53,424 bases of DNA, from the NCBI GenBank assembly GCA_964415175.1, contig CAYPYG010000021.1, positions 1 through 53,424 of the forward strand. Direction: 5' to 3'. The position numbers and the translations under genes were made by a program. Numbering within the stretch: the stretch's first letter is position 1; every line of letters starts with the position of its first letter. Below are positions 21,776 through 30,730 of this stretch, in pieces. The DNA comes from UBA2231 sp964415175 (lineage in GTDB: Bacteria; Elusimicrobiota; Elusimicrobia; Elusimicrobiales; UBA9959). The notes beneath the pieces were generated by a model. It was not told the DNA's origin, did no database searches, and was given only the letters and a program-made list of their open reading frames with translations.

Positions 21776-22834
21776 TTACTGGAAATCCGCTCCGAACCTT
21801 TCCAGTATCTCTTCCGTCCTGCCGTCGTCCGCCGGCGCCTCGGGCGCGGCCTCGGCGGCCTTGGGGGCGGCGGGGTTTATCAGGGCGAGGATATCGGCGT
21901 TGATCTTGGTGACCGATTCTCCCGCCTTGCTCTGGGCGACCCTGTTGGATTCCACGCAGTCCTTTTTCCAGAGCCAGAAGCCGTCGGCGCCGGCCCGGAA
22001 GTCCTGCGCTCCGCGCACCAGGATGCCCTCTACCTTGTTGGTCCTGGCGTTGAAGACCGCCGAACCGGAGTTGCCGCCGTAGGTGTCGAGGTTGGTCAGG
22101 AAGTAGAGCTCCCCGGCCTTGATGTCCTTCACGCTGGCGTCGTCGGCCACTTTCAGCGGGAGCCCGACGGGATGGCCTATCACGAAGAGCGGCGCGCCGG
22201 TCTTGAGGTCGCCGGCCCCGTTCACGGCCAGGGGCCTGCGCCCGGTCACTTTCCGGTCCAGCCTTATCACCGCGTAATCGCGGTCCAGGAGCACCCGGAG
22301 TTCGTTGGCTTCCCGGGGCGTGAGTTCCGGGCGGACGCTGGACTGCAGTTTGGTCACCTCGACCTTCTTGCAGGAATAGACGTCGTCGGCCCCTACCTCG
22401 GTGACCGCCGCGCCGCCGCGCGCTTTTACGGCGAAGCCGAAGACGAACTTGGTGCCGGCGCACTGAGCTTCGCTCGTTATGCAGTGCCCCGCGGTCATGA
22501 CCAGGTCCTCGCCTATCAGCGAGCCGGAGCAGAAGGCCCCGACGGGCTGTTCGCGGAAGGGCTCGCCGGCGCAGAGGGGCGCCCCGGCGGCTTCCTTGAT
22601 CTGGTCGGTGAACTTCACGGTGGTCAGCTTGAATTTGGACCCGGAGGCCTTCACGTCCGAAGCCTGCCAGAGCGAGACCACCGAGTCGGCCAGGGCTTTC
22701 CTGGCGGCGGGGGCTTCGAAATAGTCGAGCCTGTTGTCGTCCCCGTATATTATCTTGTCGGCCGAGAATGCCGCCGGCGGCAGAGCGAGAAGCGTCATGG
22801 CGGCGGCGAGCGCGCAACCTATCGTTCTTTTCAT
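21776..22834 (-). CDS. Secreted trypsin-like serine protease (copy 2)
   Basis: A 352-residue paralogue of the protein at 20556, alike along nearly its whole length. The signal peptide is MKRTIGCALAAAMTLLALPPAAFSA. It keeps TAGHC, the Asp in LDRDYAVIRLD, and YGGNSGSAVF. The strongest differences lie in the loop before the Asp (SSVRPELTPREANELRVLLDRD instead of the SDTTGNPYLDELLGKISDQD type), in the loop after the active serine (GADGFWLWKKDCVESNRV), and in the linker. These loops shape the substrate pocket, so the two enzymes may differ in specificity. GGAGGAATCA stands before the ATG. It is a tandem duplication with separate promoter and terminator. Confidence 0.88.
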   Translation of the reverse strand: MKRTIGCALAAAMTLLALPPAAFSADKIIYGDDNRLDYFEAPAARKALADSVVSLWQASDVKASGSKFKLTTVKFTDQIKEAAGAPLCAGEPFREQPVGAFCSGSLIGEDLVMTAGHCITSEAQCAGTKFVFGFAVKARGGAAVTEVGADDVYSCKKVEVTKLQSSVRPELTPREANELRVLLDRDYAVIRLDRKVTGRRPLAVNGAGDLKTGAPLFVIGHPVGLPLKVADDASVKDIKAGELYFLTNLDTYGGNSGSAVFNARTNKVEGILVRGAQDFRAGADGFWLWKKDCVESNRVAQSKAGESVTKINADILALINPAAPKAAEAAPEAPADDGRTEEILERFGADFQ

Positions 22835-22866
22835 TGATTCCTCCAGAACCCGCTTTCTACCTCCAT

Positions 22867-22895
22867 AGAGTAGCGAAAAGATTGACCGGAGTCAA
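22867..22895 (-). promoter_or_regulatory. Promoter/operator of protease copy 2
   Basis: On the minus strand, TTGACT (22890-22895), a 17-bp spacer and TACTCT (22867-22872). The palindrome TTGAC-N4-GTCAA at 22882-22895 overlaps the -35 as in copy 1, while the four central bases differ, which points to conserved half-sites. Confidence 0.68.
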
Positions 22896-22927
22896 TATCC
22901 TCGCGGTCCGAAGGGGAAAAGGCCGGT

Positions 22928-24295
22928 TCAGCGGCGGATATGAGTGGTGACGAGGTCGTCGATCTTCTGTATGAGGCGTATGGCGGCCGAGGCCAGACTG
23001 CCGCCGCCCGGTTCGTAGCGGGCTCCCTTGATGTTCTCCATTTCCTTCCCCAGTTCCACCTGTATGTCCTCGGACTTGCGGATGGAGAGGACCTGCGAGG
23101 GGAAGACGCTGAGGTTGCCGCTCATCAGGAAGCTGACCACGCATGCCACCGTGGCGTAGGGGGCTATGGCCGGGCCGAAGAGCTCGACCGCCAGGATGCT
23201 GGCGGCTATCGGCGTATTGGCGGCGCCGGCGATGAGGGCGCACATGCCGATGGCCGCGAAGGTCGCGGGGTTGAGGCCCAGTACCTGCGCGTAGGCGCTG
23301 CCCGCCGCGCTGCCGACGAAGAAGATGGGAGTCACTATGCCGCCGCTGCCGCCGAAGGCCAGGGTCACGGAGGTGAACATCCCCTTGACGATGAAATCGT
23401 ACCAGTTGGCCGGCGCGCCGGAGAGGAACGACTCTATGGACTCCAGTCCCAGGCCCAGGTAAGCCCGGGAGGTGAGCAGGGCCAGCAGCGCCAGGAGGAC
23501 GCCGCCCAGCAGGCCCCTGGCCGGCTCCCAGCCGCCGACCTTTCTCGCCCGCTTCTCCGCGTACTTGAGCATCTCGACCAGCATTATCGCGACCAGTCCG
23601 AAGAAGACGCCGGCCAGCATGACCTTGACCATGAAGGTCTCGGAGAAGACCGGGACGAAATTTATGGGATGGTAGAAATAGGCGGTGCCCATGGCCGAGG
23701 CCACCTGGTAGGCGGTTATGCCGGCGATGAACGAAGGCAGGAGCACCTCGTACATGATCGCGCCGACGAAGAGCACCTCGACGCCGAATATCGCGCCGGC
23801 GATCGGCGTGCCGAAGACGGCCGCGAAGCCCGCGCTGATGCCGCAGATGACCAGCTTGCGGCGGTCGCGGTCGTTGAACCGCAGCAGGCCGCTGATGGCC
23901 GAGGTGAGGCCGGCGCCGATCTGGGCGCAGGGGCCCTCTTTACCGGCGGAGCCGCCGCAGGCCAGGGTTATTATGGTGGCAAGCAGCTTCACCGGCACCA
24001 CTTTCAGCGGGATCCTGCCCGAGCGCTTGTGCACGGCCTCTATGACCTTTTCCGTGCCGTGACCGCGGGCGTCGCGCGCGAAATACCAGGTCAGCAGCGA
24101 ACTGGCGAAGAGGGCCGCCGGCAGCAGCAGCCAGTAATAGGGGAAGCCGCCGGCCGCGCCGGTCGCGGCGTGCAGCAGCCCGAGGAACACGGCGGTGGCG
24201 GCCCCTACGACGGCGCCGGCGCCGCTGGCCAGCGCGACCCATTTGACGACGCTGATGAAAAGGAGGGTGGATTCGGTGATGCGGGACTTCATCAT
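22928..24295 (-). CDS. ClC-family chloride channel/transporter
   Basis: A 455-residue polytopic membrane protein. It has the ClC selectivity motifs GGSAGKEGPCAQIGAGLTS (gating glutamate in GKEGP, consistent with a Cl-/H+ exchanger) and GGSGGIVTPIFFVGSAAGS. Some ten or more hydrophobic segments are present. No CBS domains follow; the C-terminal ~60 residues are soluble (SIRKSEDIQVELGKEMENIKGARYEPGGG) and end in a short helix. Roles in acid resistance or ion balance are known for the family. AGAGAGGAG precedes the ATGATG start. It is divergent from prfB. Confidence 0.9.
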   Translation of the reverse strand: MMKSRITESTLLFISVVKWVALASGAGAVVGAATAVFLGLLHAATGAAGGFPYYWLLLPAALFASSLLTWYFARDARGHGTEKVIEAVHKRSGRIPLKVVPVKLLATIITLACGGSAGKEGPCAQIGAGLTSAISGLLRFNDRDRRKLVICGISAGFAAVFGTPIAGAIFGVEVLFVGAIMYEVLLPSFIAGITAYQVASAMGTAYFYHPINFVPVFSETFMVKVMLAGVFFGLVAIMLVEMLKYAEKRARKVGGWEPARGLLGGVLLALLALLTSRAYLGLGLESIESFLSGAPANWYDFIVKGMFTSVTLAFGGSGGIVTPIFFVGSAAGSAYAQVLGLNPATFAAIGMCALIAGAANTPIAASILAVELFGPAIAPYATVACVVSFLMSGNLSVFPSQVLSIRKSEDIQVELGKEMENIKGARYEPGGGSLASAAIRLIQKIDDLVTTHIRR

Positions 24296-24390
24296 CTCCT
24301 CTCTATCTTAATAAATCGCGGCCGCCGCGTCCAAAAAAAACGGCTTCCCTATGACGGCGCGGGGCATAAAGTTGTAGAATCATCATATAA

Positions 24391-25530
24391 ATGGCCGCCA
24401 ATATAGAGTTCAAGGACATTATCAACAGGCTGGAGAGGCTTGAGGCCGCCCTGGCCGATTTCGCCAGGCTGGTGGACCTGGACGCCAAGAAGGAGCAGCT
24501 CCTGCAGAAGGAGGCTTTCTCGGCCACCCCGGGCTTCTGGGACGACGCGGCCAAGGCGCAGTCGCATCTCAAGGGGCTCAACGACCTCAAACACTGGGTG
24601 GACGGCGTGGCCGCCGTGGGCCGCGAGCTGGGCGACGCGCGCGCTCATTACGAACTGGCCAAGGAGATGGACGACGCGGGCGAGCTCCCGGCCATAATGG
24701 ACGCCCTCGAGGCCGCCGAGAACCGGCTGGCCGACATGGATTTCGAGCTCAAGCTCTCCGGCCCCTACGACAGGAACGACGCCATCCTCAGCGTGCACGC
24801 CGGCGCCGGCGGCACCGAGGCCTGCGACTGGGCGCAGATGCTGCTGCGCATGTACACGCGCTGGGCGCAGGCCCGCGGCTACGATTTCAAGATAACCGAC
24901 ATGCTGCAGGGCGAGGAGGCCGGCGTGCGCAACGCCACCGCTTTCGTCAGCGGCAAGTACGCCTACGGCTTCCTGCGCAGCGAGATAGGAGTGCACCGCC
25001 TGGTGCGCATCTCTCCCTTCGACGCCAACAAGCGCCGCCACACCTCGTTCGCCTCCATCGACGTGCTGGCCGACATCGAGGACGAGGTCGAGATAAAGAT
25101 AGAGGACAAGGACGTCAAGCTCGACACCTTCCGCTCGGGCGGCGCCGGCGGCCAGAACGTCAACAAGGTCGAGACCGCCGTCCGCCTCACGCACATCCCG
25201 TCGGGCGTCGTGGTCGCCTGCCAGGTGGAGCGCAGCCAGCTCAAGAACCGCGAGCGCGCGATGAAGATGCTCAAGGCCCGCCTCTACGAGATAGAGATGG
25301 ACAAGAAACGCGCGGAGCAGGAGAAGCATTACGACGCCAAGGGCGACATCGGCTGGGGCCACCAGATCCGCTCCTACGTGTTCATGCCCTACCAACTGGT
25401 CAAGGACATGCGCACCGGTCACGAGACCTCGCAGATCGACGCCGTCATGGACGGCGCGCTCGACCCCTTCATGCGCTCCTTCCTCTCCTTCAAGGCCGAC
25501 GAAGCCAGGAAAGAGGCGGAAAAGAAATAG
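24391..25530 (+). CDS. prfB: Peptide chain release factor 2
   Basis: A 379-residue class I release factor that reads UGA and UAA. The SPF tripeptide is in VRISPFDANKRRHTSF, and the catalytic GGQ is in RSGGAGGQNVNKVETAVRLTH. Unlike many bacterial prfB genes, the frame is continuous from the ATG through the LDAKKE region, where the in-frame UGA and programmed frameshift usually occur, so autoregulation by frameshifting is absent. TAGAAT at 24375-24380 lies 10 nt before the ATG, giving a very short leader. The stop codon overlaps the GTG of the tatD gene by one base. Confidence 0.95.
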   Translation: MAANIEFKDIINRLERLEAALADFARLVDLDAKKEQLLQKEAFSATPGFWDDAAKAQSHLKGLNDLKHWVDGVAAVGRELGDARAHYELAKEMDDAGELPAIMDALEAAENRLADMDFELKLSGPYDRNDAILSVHAGAGGTEACDWAQMLLRMYTRWAQARGYDFKITDMLQGEEAGVRNATAFVSGKYAYGFLRSEIGVHRLVRISPFDANKRRHTSFASIDVLADIEDEVEIKIEDKDVKLDTFRSGGAGGQNVNKVETAVRLTHIPSGVVVACQVERSQLKNRERAMKMLKARLYEIEMDKKRAEQEKHYDAKGDIGWGHQIRSYVFMPYQLVKDMRTGHETSQIDAVMDGALDPFMRSFLSFKADEARKEAEKK

Positions 25531-26342
25531 TGCTGATCGAGACCCACTGCCACCTCAACGACAGGGCTTTCGCGGAAGACCGCGGCGCCGTGATCGGCCG
25601 CGCCCTGGCGGCCGGCGTGGAGAAGTTCGTCGAGATCGCCTGCGCCGCCCCCGAGTGGGGACCGGCCCGCTCGCTCTGCGCGGCCTGGCCCGGGAAGTTC
25701 CGCTGCGCCTACGGCCTGCACCCCGAATACGTCAAGGACTGGCGCCCGGAGCAGCTGCCGGAGCTGGAGAAGTTCCTCTCCGACCCCACGGCCGCCGCGC
25801 TCGGCGAGATCGGCCTGGATTACTGGTGGGAGCCGGCGCGCGCCGCGGAGCAGCGCGCGCTGCTGGAGGCCCAGCTGCCGCTGTCGGTGAAATACGATAA
25901 GCCGGTCGTTTTCCACGCGCGCAACGGCAAAGAGGCCGGACAGGACGCCTACGCCGCCCTCTTCGCTTCGCTCAAGGGCTGGAATTATTTCCCCAGGGGC
26001 CGCCGGCACCGCGGCGTCCTGCACTGCTTCTCGGGCTCCTACGCCGACGCCAGGTCCGCCGCGGACCTGGGGCTGCTGCTGGGCGTCAACGGCAGCTATA
26101 CTTATCCGCGCAACTCCGACCTGCGCGAGACGGTGAAGAAGATAGGGGTCGGCGGCATAGTCCTGGAGACCGACTGTCCCTATCTGCCGCCGCAGTCGGC
26201 GCGCGGCCGGCGCAACGATCCTTCTTTCATCCCCGAGATAGCCCTGGCCGTCGGCGACGGGCTGGGCCTGAGCGCCGCGCTCGTGGCGGAAAAGACCGGG
26301 GGGGCGGCGGCGGACCTTTTCGGTTTGCGGGGGGGGGAATGA
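25530..26342 (+). CDS. tatD: TatD-family metal-dependent DNase
   Basis: A 270-residue TIM-barrel hydrolase. The metal ligands are visible: LIETHCHLNDRAF (H-x-H), the glutamate in LGEIGLDYWWEP, KPVVFHARN, LHCFSGSYADA and VLETDCPYLPP. TatD proteins are 3'-5' exonucleases or D-tyrosyl-tRNA-like deacylase-type hydrolases linked to DNA repair. A GTG start at 25530 shares its first base with the prfB stop. A G-rich 3' end overlaps the metH start by 4 bp. Confidence 0.88.
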   Translation: MLIETHCHLNDRAFAEDRGAVIGRALAAGVEKFVEIACAAPEWGPARSLCAAWPGKFRCAYGLHPEYVKDWRPEQLPELEKFLSDPTAAALGEIGLDYWWEPARAAEQRALLEAQLPLSVKYDKPVVFHARNGKEAGQDAYAALFASLKGWNYFPRGRRHRGVLHCFSGSYADARSAADLGLLLGVNGSYTYPRNSDLRETVKKIGVGGIVLETDCPYLPPQSARGRRNDPSFIPEIALAVGDGLGLSAALVAEKTGGAAADLFGLRGGE

Positions 26343-29300
26343 GCGACTTTAAAGCGGCCATGCGCGAACGCGTCCTCGTCTTCGACGGGGCGATGGGCAC
26401 TTACCTGCAGAGCTTCGGCCTGAAGCCGGAGGATTTCGACGGCCACGAGGGGCTCAACGAGATCCTTTCAGTCTCGCGTCCGGATATCATAAAGAAGGTC
26501 CACGCCGATTACCTGGAAGCGGGCGCGGATATAATCGAGACCAATACCTTCGGGGCCAACGCCGCGGTGCTGGCCGAGTACGGCCTGGAAGGCCGGGCGA
26601 CCGAGTTCAACCTGGCCGCCGCGAGGCTGGCGCGCGAGGCCGCCGACGAATTCTCCGGCGCGAAGCCGCGTTTCGTCGCCGGCTCCGTCGGTCCCACCAA
26701 TAAAGCCCTCTTCGTCACCGGCGGCATGTCCTTCGACGACATGCGCGCTCTCTACCTGGACCAGATGCTCGCCCTCATAGAGGGAGGCGTGGACCTGCTG
26801 ATGGTGGAGACCGCGCACGACGCCGTCAATCTCCGCGCGGCGCTGGCGGCCGCCAGGCTGGCGTTCCGGAAGGCCGGCCGCGAGCTGCCGGTCATAGCCT
26901 CGGCCACGATGGACGCGAAGAACAAGATGCTCTCCGGCCACGATCCCGATTCGTTCTACGCCGCCGTCGGCCATTTTCCGCTGGCCGCCATAGGCTTCAA
27001 CTGCTCCTCGGGGCCCGAGGGTATGAGGCCGAGGCTGGAGCGGCTGGCCGCGCGCGCCCATTTTCCGACGCTGGTCATGCCCAACGCCGGTCTGCCCGAC
27101 GAGAACGGGAAATATTCGCAGACGCCCGAAACTTTCGCCTCGCTGATGGGCGGTTTCGCCTCCTCCGGCCTGCTGAACCTGGCCGGCGGCTGCTGCGGCA
27201 CCGGCCCGGCTCACATAAAAGCCCTGGCCGCCGCGGTGAAGGGGCTCAAGCCCCGCGCGCCTAAGGTCGAAGAGCCGTGGGTGATATCCGGCACCGAGGC
27301 GCTGTTCTTCGACGAGATAGAGCCGCCCGCCATGGCCGGCGAGCGCAACAACTCCATCGGCTCCAAGAAGTTCCGCGACATGGTGGCCGCCGGGGACCGC
27401 GACGGCGCGCTGGCCCTGGCCCGCGCGCAGGCCGCCGCGGGCGCCCATCTGCTCGACGTCTGCCTGGCCAACCCCGAGCGCGACGAGTTCGCCGACGTGA
27501 AGGACCTTTTCCCCGCGCTGGCGCGCGCCGTGCGGCTGCCGCTGATGATAGACACCACCGACCCGGCCGTCATGGAAGAGGCGCTCAAGAGCGCGGCCGG
27601 CAAATCCGTCATAAATTCCGTCAATTTCGAGTTCGGACCCGATAGGCCCTGCGCCGCCGCGGAGCTGGTGAAGACCTACGGCGCCAAGCTGGTGGTCGGC
27701 TGCATCGACGAGGACAAAGAGAAGGGTCTGCCGCTGGAGGCCGGACGCAAACTGGAGATAGCGCGCCGCGCGCACGCCTTCCTGACCGGCGAATGCGGCC
27801 TCAGGCCCGCCGACCTGGTCTTCGACGCGCTGGTCTTCCCGGTCGGGGTCGGCGGCGAGCACGCCTCCAGCGCGCACGAGACCATAAAGGCCATAGAGGG
27901 GATAAAGAAGGAATTCCCCGGCGTGAAGACGATACTGGGCGTGAGCAATGTTTCTTTCGGCCTGCCGCCCGCCTCGCGCGAGGTGCTCAATTCGGTCTTC
28001 CTGCATCACGCCGTGAAGGCGGGACTGGACCTGGCGATAGTGAACATAGAAAAGCTGAAGCGCTACGCGGCGATACCGGAGAACGAGCGGGTCGCCGCCG
28101 AAGACCTGGTCTTCAACCGGCGGCCGGACGCCGCGGCCGCCTTCGCGGCGCTCTACCGCGACGCGAAGAAGAAGCCCGCTCCGGGGGCGGAGTCCGTTTC
28201 GAAGCTGCCTCCCGACGAGCGGCTCAAGACCGCCGTGCTCTCCGGCTCGCGCGCCGGCGTGCCCGAGGCCGTCGTCGAACTCCTGGCCTCCCGCGGCCCG
28301 CTGGACATCATCAACGGCCCGCTGATGGAAGCCATGAAAGAGGTCGGACGGCAGTTCGCCGCCGGCGACCTGATAGTGACCGAGGTTCTTCAGAGCGCCG
28401 AGGCCGCCCGCGCCGCCGTGACGGCGTTGGAGCCCGCGCTGAAAGCCCAGCGTGCCCCGAAGCGCGGCCGCCTGCTGCTGGCCACCGTGCGCGGCGACGT
28501 GCACGATATCGGCAAGAACCTGGTCGGCATAATCTTCGAGAGCAACGGCTTCGAGGTGGAGGACCTGGGCGTCAAAGTCCCGCCCGAGGAGATAGCGGCC
28601 GCCGCCGTAAAGAACCCGCCGGATTTCATCGGCCTCTCCGGCCTGCTGGTGCGTTCCTGCGAGCAGATGACGGCCACGGCCCGCGAGCTGGCCGCCGCCG
28701 GCGTGAAGGCCCCGCTGCTGGTGGGCGGAGCCGCGCTGACGCCCAGGTTCACCGAGACCGGCATCGCGCCGGCCTACGGCGGACCCGTCTTCTACGCCGC
28801 CGACGCGATGGAAGGCCTCAATTACGCCCTCGAGCTGGCCGGCGCGCCGGCCTCCGCGCCCGCCCGGTCCGGCCCCGCGGCTCACGACGAGCGGGAGGCC
28901 CGCCCCGGGCCGTCCGGCTTCACGCCTTCGCCGTTATATTATCCCGGCTACATCCCCGTCCCGCGCGACCTGGACCGCCATTTCATCGGGGATCAGCCTC
29001 TCGCCGGGCTTTTCGACAACCTGGACGAGGATCTTTTCAACCTGCGCTTTCTCAAACTCAAGAAAGGAGGGGGGGAGAAGAGCGAAAAGGCGAAGGAACT
29101 GTTCGATTCGCTGAAAACGGAAATATTGCGGGGCGGCGTCATAAGGCCGCGCGGCGTCTACCGTTTCTTCAAGGTCAACGGTCACGGCGATGAGATCCGT
29201 TTTCGCGGGGGCGGGGAGACCGAGGTCTTCCGCTTCCCGAGGCAGGCCGCGGGGCGCCGCCTCTGCCTGGCCGACTATGTCGCGCCGGAGTCCGGCGGCA

Positions 29301-29710
29301 AGGACGATTACGCCGCGCTGTTCGCGGTCACCTGCGGCGAGGGGGTAATGGAACTGGCCCGGCGGGAGCGCGCGGCGGGCGAGTATGTGCGCTCTTACAT
29401 GATCGAGGCGCTGGCGCTCACCCTGGCCGAGGCCTTCGCCGACGTGATCCATTACCGGATACGGAAGGACTGGGGCATAGCGGAGGCGGACCCGGCGACG
29501 CCGCTGCTGCGCAGCAAATACCGGGGCAAGCGCTACTCCTTCGGCTACCCGGTGTGCCCGGCGCTGGAGAACCAGGAGCGGCTTTTCCGGCTGCTGCGCC
29601 CGGAGCAGGACGCGGGGATATCGCTGACCGACGGCTTCATGATGGACCCCGAGGCCTCGGTCTCGGCGATAGTGCTGCATAATCCCAAGGCGGAGTATTT
29701 CAATGTCTGA
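26339..29710 (+). CDS. metH: Cobalamin-dependent methionine synthase
   Basis: An 1123-residue modular enzyme that makes methionine from homocysteine and methyl-tetrahydrofolate. Domains in order are: homocysteine-binding barrel (about 1-310) starting LVFDGAMGTYLQ, with zinc cysteines Cys222 (FNCSSG) and Cys285-Cys286 (GGCCGTGPAH); pterin-binding barrel (about 325-590) with NNSIGSKKF and IDTTDPAVMEEAL; a cap (about 610-700); the B12 domain (about 705-850) with DVHDIGKN, His722 being the axial cobalt ligand; and a reactivation domain (about 930-1123) with DYVAP and RIRKDWGIAEADP, KRYSFGYPVCPALENQ. It is shorter than the E. coli enzyme (about 1227) but complete. GGGGGGGA stands directly before the ATG. 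It requires cobalamin, and no riboswitch is seen here. Confidence 0.95.
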   Translation: MSDFKAAMRERVLVFDGAMGTYLQSFGLKPEDFDGHEGLNEILSVSRPDIIKKVHADYLEAGADIIETNTFGANAAVLAEYGLEGRATEFNLAAARLAREAADEFSGAKPRFVAGSVGPTNKALFVTGGMSFDDMRALYLDQMLALIEGGVDLLMVETAHDAVNLRAALAAARLAFRKAGRELPVIASATMDAKNKMLSGHDPDSFYAAVGHFPLAAIGFNCSSGPEGMRPRLERLAARAHFPTLVMPNAGLPDENGKYSQTPETFASLMGGFASSGLLNLAGGCCGTGPAHIKALAAAVKGLKPRAPKVEEPWVISGTEALFFDEIEPPAMAGERNNSIGSKKFRDMVAAGDRDGALALARAQAAAGAHLLDVCLANPERDEFADVKDLFPALARAVRLPLMIDTTDPAVMEEALKSAAGKSVINSVNFEFGPDRPCAAAELVKTYGAKLVVGCIDEDKEKGLPLEAGRKLEIARRAHAFLTGECGLRPADLVFDALVFPVGVGGEHASSAHETIKAIEGIKKEFPGVKTILGVSNVSFGLPPASREVLNSVFLHHAVKAGLDLAIVNIEKLKRYAAIPENERVAAEDLVFNRRPDAAAAFAALYRDAKKKPAPGAESVSKLPPDERLKTAVLSGSRAGVPEAVVELLASRGPLDIINGPLMEAMKEVGRQFAAGDLIVTEVLQSAEAARAAVTALEPALKAQRAPKRGRLLLATVRGDVHDIGKNLVGIIFESNGFEVEDLGVKVPPEEIAAAAVKNPPDFIGLSGLLVRSCEQMTATARELAAAGVKAPLLVGGAALTPRFTETGIAPAYGGPVFYAADAMEGLNYALELAGAPASAPARSGPAAHDEREARPGPSGFTPSPLYYPGYIPVPRDLDRHFIGDQPLAGLFDNLDEDLFNLRFLKLKKGGGEKSEKAKELFDSLKTEILRGGVIRPRGVYRFFKVNGHGDEIRFRGGGETEVFRFPRQAAGRRLCLADYVAPESGGKDDYAALFAVTCGEGVMELARRERAAGEYVRSYMIEALALTLAEAFADVIHYRIRKDWGIAEADPATPLLRSKYRGKRYSFGYPVCPALENQERLFRLLRPEQDAGISLTDGFMMDPEASVSAIVLHNPKAEYFNV

Positions 29711-30248
29711 GACCGGGCGTTATTTCAAAGCGACCATGGACCGGCGGCTGCGGACGCTGACCTGGATCTTTTCGTCCGTGGCGGCCGGGGCCTCGCTGGC
29801 CGCGGCGCTGCCCATGACGGCGATGAAAGGCGACTGTTCGGAATGCTGCTCGGCCGCGGCCGCCAATTTCGGCGGTTGGGCCATACTCGCGCTGGCCGCC
29901 GCGCTGCTCTGGTCCTGCTGGGCATTGGCCCCGAAAGGTTTCACCGTAGAGCGGGGGTCGGTCACCGTGGAGAGGCCGATCATGCCGGTGAAGATAGAAC
30001 TGCGTCCCGGGACCGTCGTGGAGCTCGCGGCGGCGGGGCTGCTGGAGGGCTCGCTGCGCACGATGGGCAACGGGGGCCTGTTCGGCTATTACGGCGGTTT
30101 CTGGAAGAAAGGCGTCGGGAATTACCTTCTCTACGCCACTCGTTCCGACCGCTTCGTCTCTATCGATAACGGCAAAAAATATTTCCTGACCCCGGACGAA
30201 CCCGAGCTCTTCATCGAGGAGGTCCGGCGCAGCCTGCCCGGCGCCTGA
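29703..30248 (+). CDS. Membrane protein with bacterial PH-like domain
   Basis: A 181-residue protein. Two hydrophobic stretches (about 23-45 and 60-80) flank a short cysteine-rich loop with KGDCSECCSAAA. The C-terminal ~95 residues resemble the bacterial PH fold: FTVERGSVTVERPIMPVKIELRPG, the family-typical FGYYGGFWKKGVGNYLLYAT and VSIDNGKKYFLTPDEPELFIEEV. Function is unknown; such proteins are often small inner-membrane components. The ATG overlaps the metH stop by 8 bp, and the thioesterase gene follows 5 bp after the stop, so they are co-transcribed with metH. Confidence 0.7.
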   Translation: MSETGRYFKATMDRRLRTLTWIFSSVAAGASLAAALPMTAMKGDCSECCSAAAANFGGWAILALAAALLWSCWALAPKGFTVERGSVTVERPIMPVKIELRPGTVVELAAAGLLEGSLRTMGNGGLFGYYGGFWKKGVGNYLLYATRSDRFVSIDNGKKYFLTPDEPELFIEEVRRSLPGA

Positions 30249-30252
30249 GTCC

Positions 30253-30663
30253 ATGCCCGCTATTTTCGAGAAAAATATAAAGGTCGGACCGGAGGCCATA
30301 GACGAGCTCGGCCATGTGAACAATATGGTCTACCTGGAATGGTTCCTCGATATAGCCACCGCCCACGGCTCGTCCACCGGCTGGGACCTGCCGCGCATGC
30401 TGAAGATCGGCGAGGGCTGGGTGGTGCGCAAGCACGAGATAGAGTACCTCGCGCAGGTGCTGGAGGGGGAGGAACTGACGCTGCGCACCTGGATAGAATC
30501 CGTGGACAGGGTGTCCGCCGTGCGTCGTTACGACCTGGTCCGCGGGTCCGACGGACGCTCCTGCGCCCGCGGCTCCACCGTCTGGGTCTGGATAAACTAT
30601 AAGACCGGCCGGCCCTGCCGCATCCCCGGCGAGCTGGCAGCAAGCTACGGCTTCGCCCGGTAG
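30253..30663 (+). CDS. Acyl-CoA thioesterase, 4HBT/YbgC-like hotdog fold
   Basis: A 136-residue hotdog-fold protein. The active-site region is DELGHVNNMVYLEWFLDIA (D-x-x-G-H-V-N-N), and the central helix continues with WVVRKHEIEYLAQVLEGEELTLRTWIE. 4HBT enzymes hydrolyse acyl-CoA thioesters in the cytosol; substrate chain length cannot be told. It is the last gene of the prfB-tatD-metH run. Its stop codon TAG abuts a GGGGACGCTG repeat at 30663. Confidence 0.85.
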   Translation: MPAIFEKNIKVGPEAIDELGHVNNMVYLEWFLDIATAHGSSTGWDLPRMLKIGEGWVVRKHEIEYLAQVLEGEELTLRTWIESVDRVSAVRRYDLVRGSDGRSCARGSTVWVWINYKTGRPCRIPGELAASYGFAR

Positions 30664-30684
30664 GGGACGCTGTTGACGCGTCAA
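30663..30684 (+). repeat. REP-like unit: GGGGACGCTG plus TTGACGCGTCAA palindrome
   Basis: The 10-mer GGGGACGCTG (30663-30672) is followed directly by a perfect 12-bp palindrome. The same 10-mer begins the inverted repeat at 30788 and, reversed, ends it at 30881. It starts on the last base of the thioesterase stop codon. Confidence 0.6.
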
Positions 30685-30696
30685 GCTACCCCCCCC

Positions 30697-30724
30697 TTGA
30701 CAAACCGGAGTCGTCTGCTATACT
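30697..30724 (+). promoter_or_regulatory. Near-consensus sigma-70 promoter
   Basis: TTGACA (30697-30702), a 16-bp spacer and TATACT (30719-30724). The predicted start is G30731, which is the first base of a strong terminator hairpin. No gene follows on the plus strand before the inverted repeat at 30788. Confidence 0.65.
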
Positions 30725-30730
30725 ATTCGT

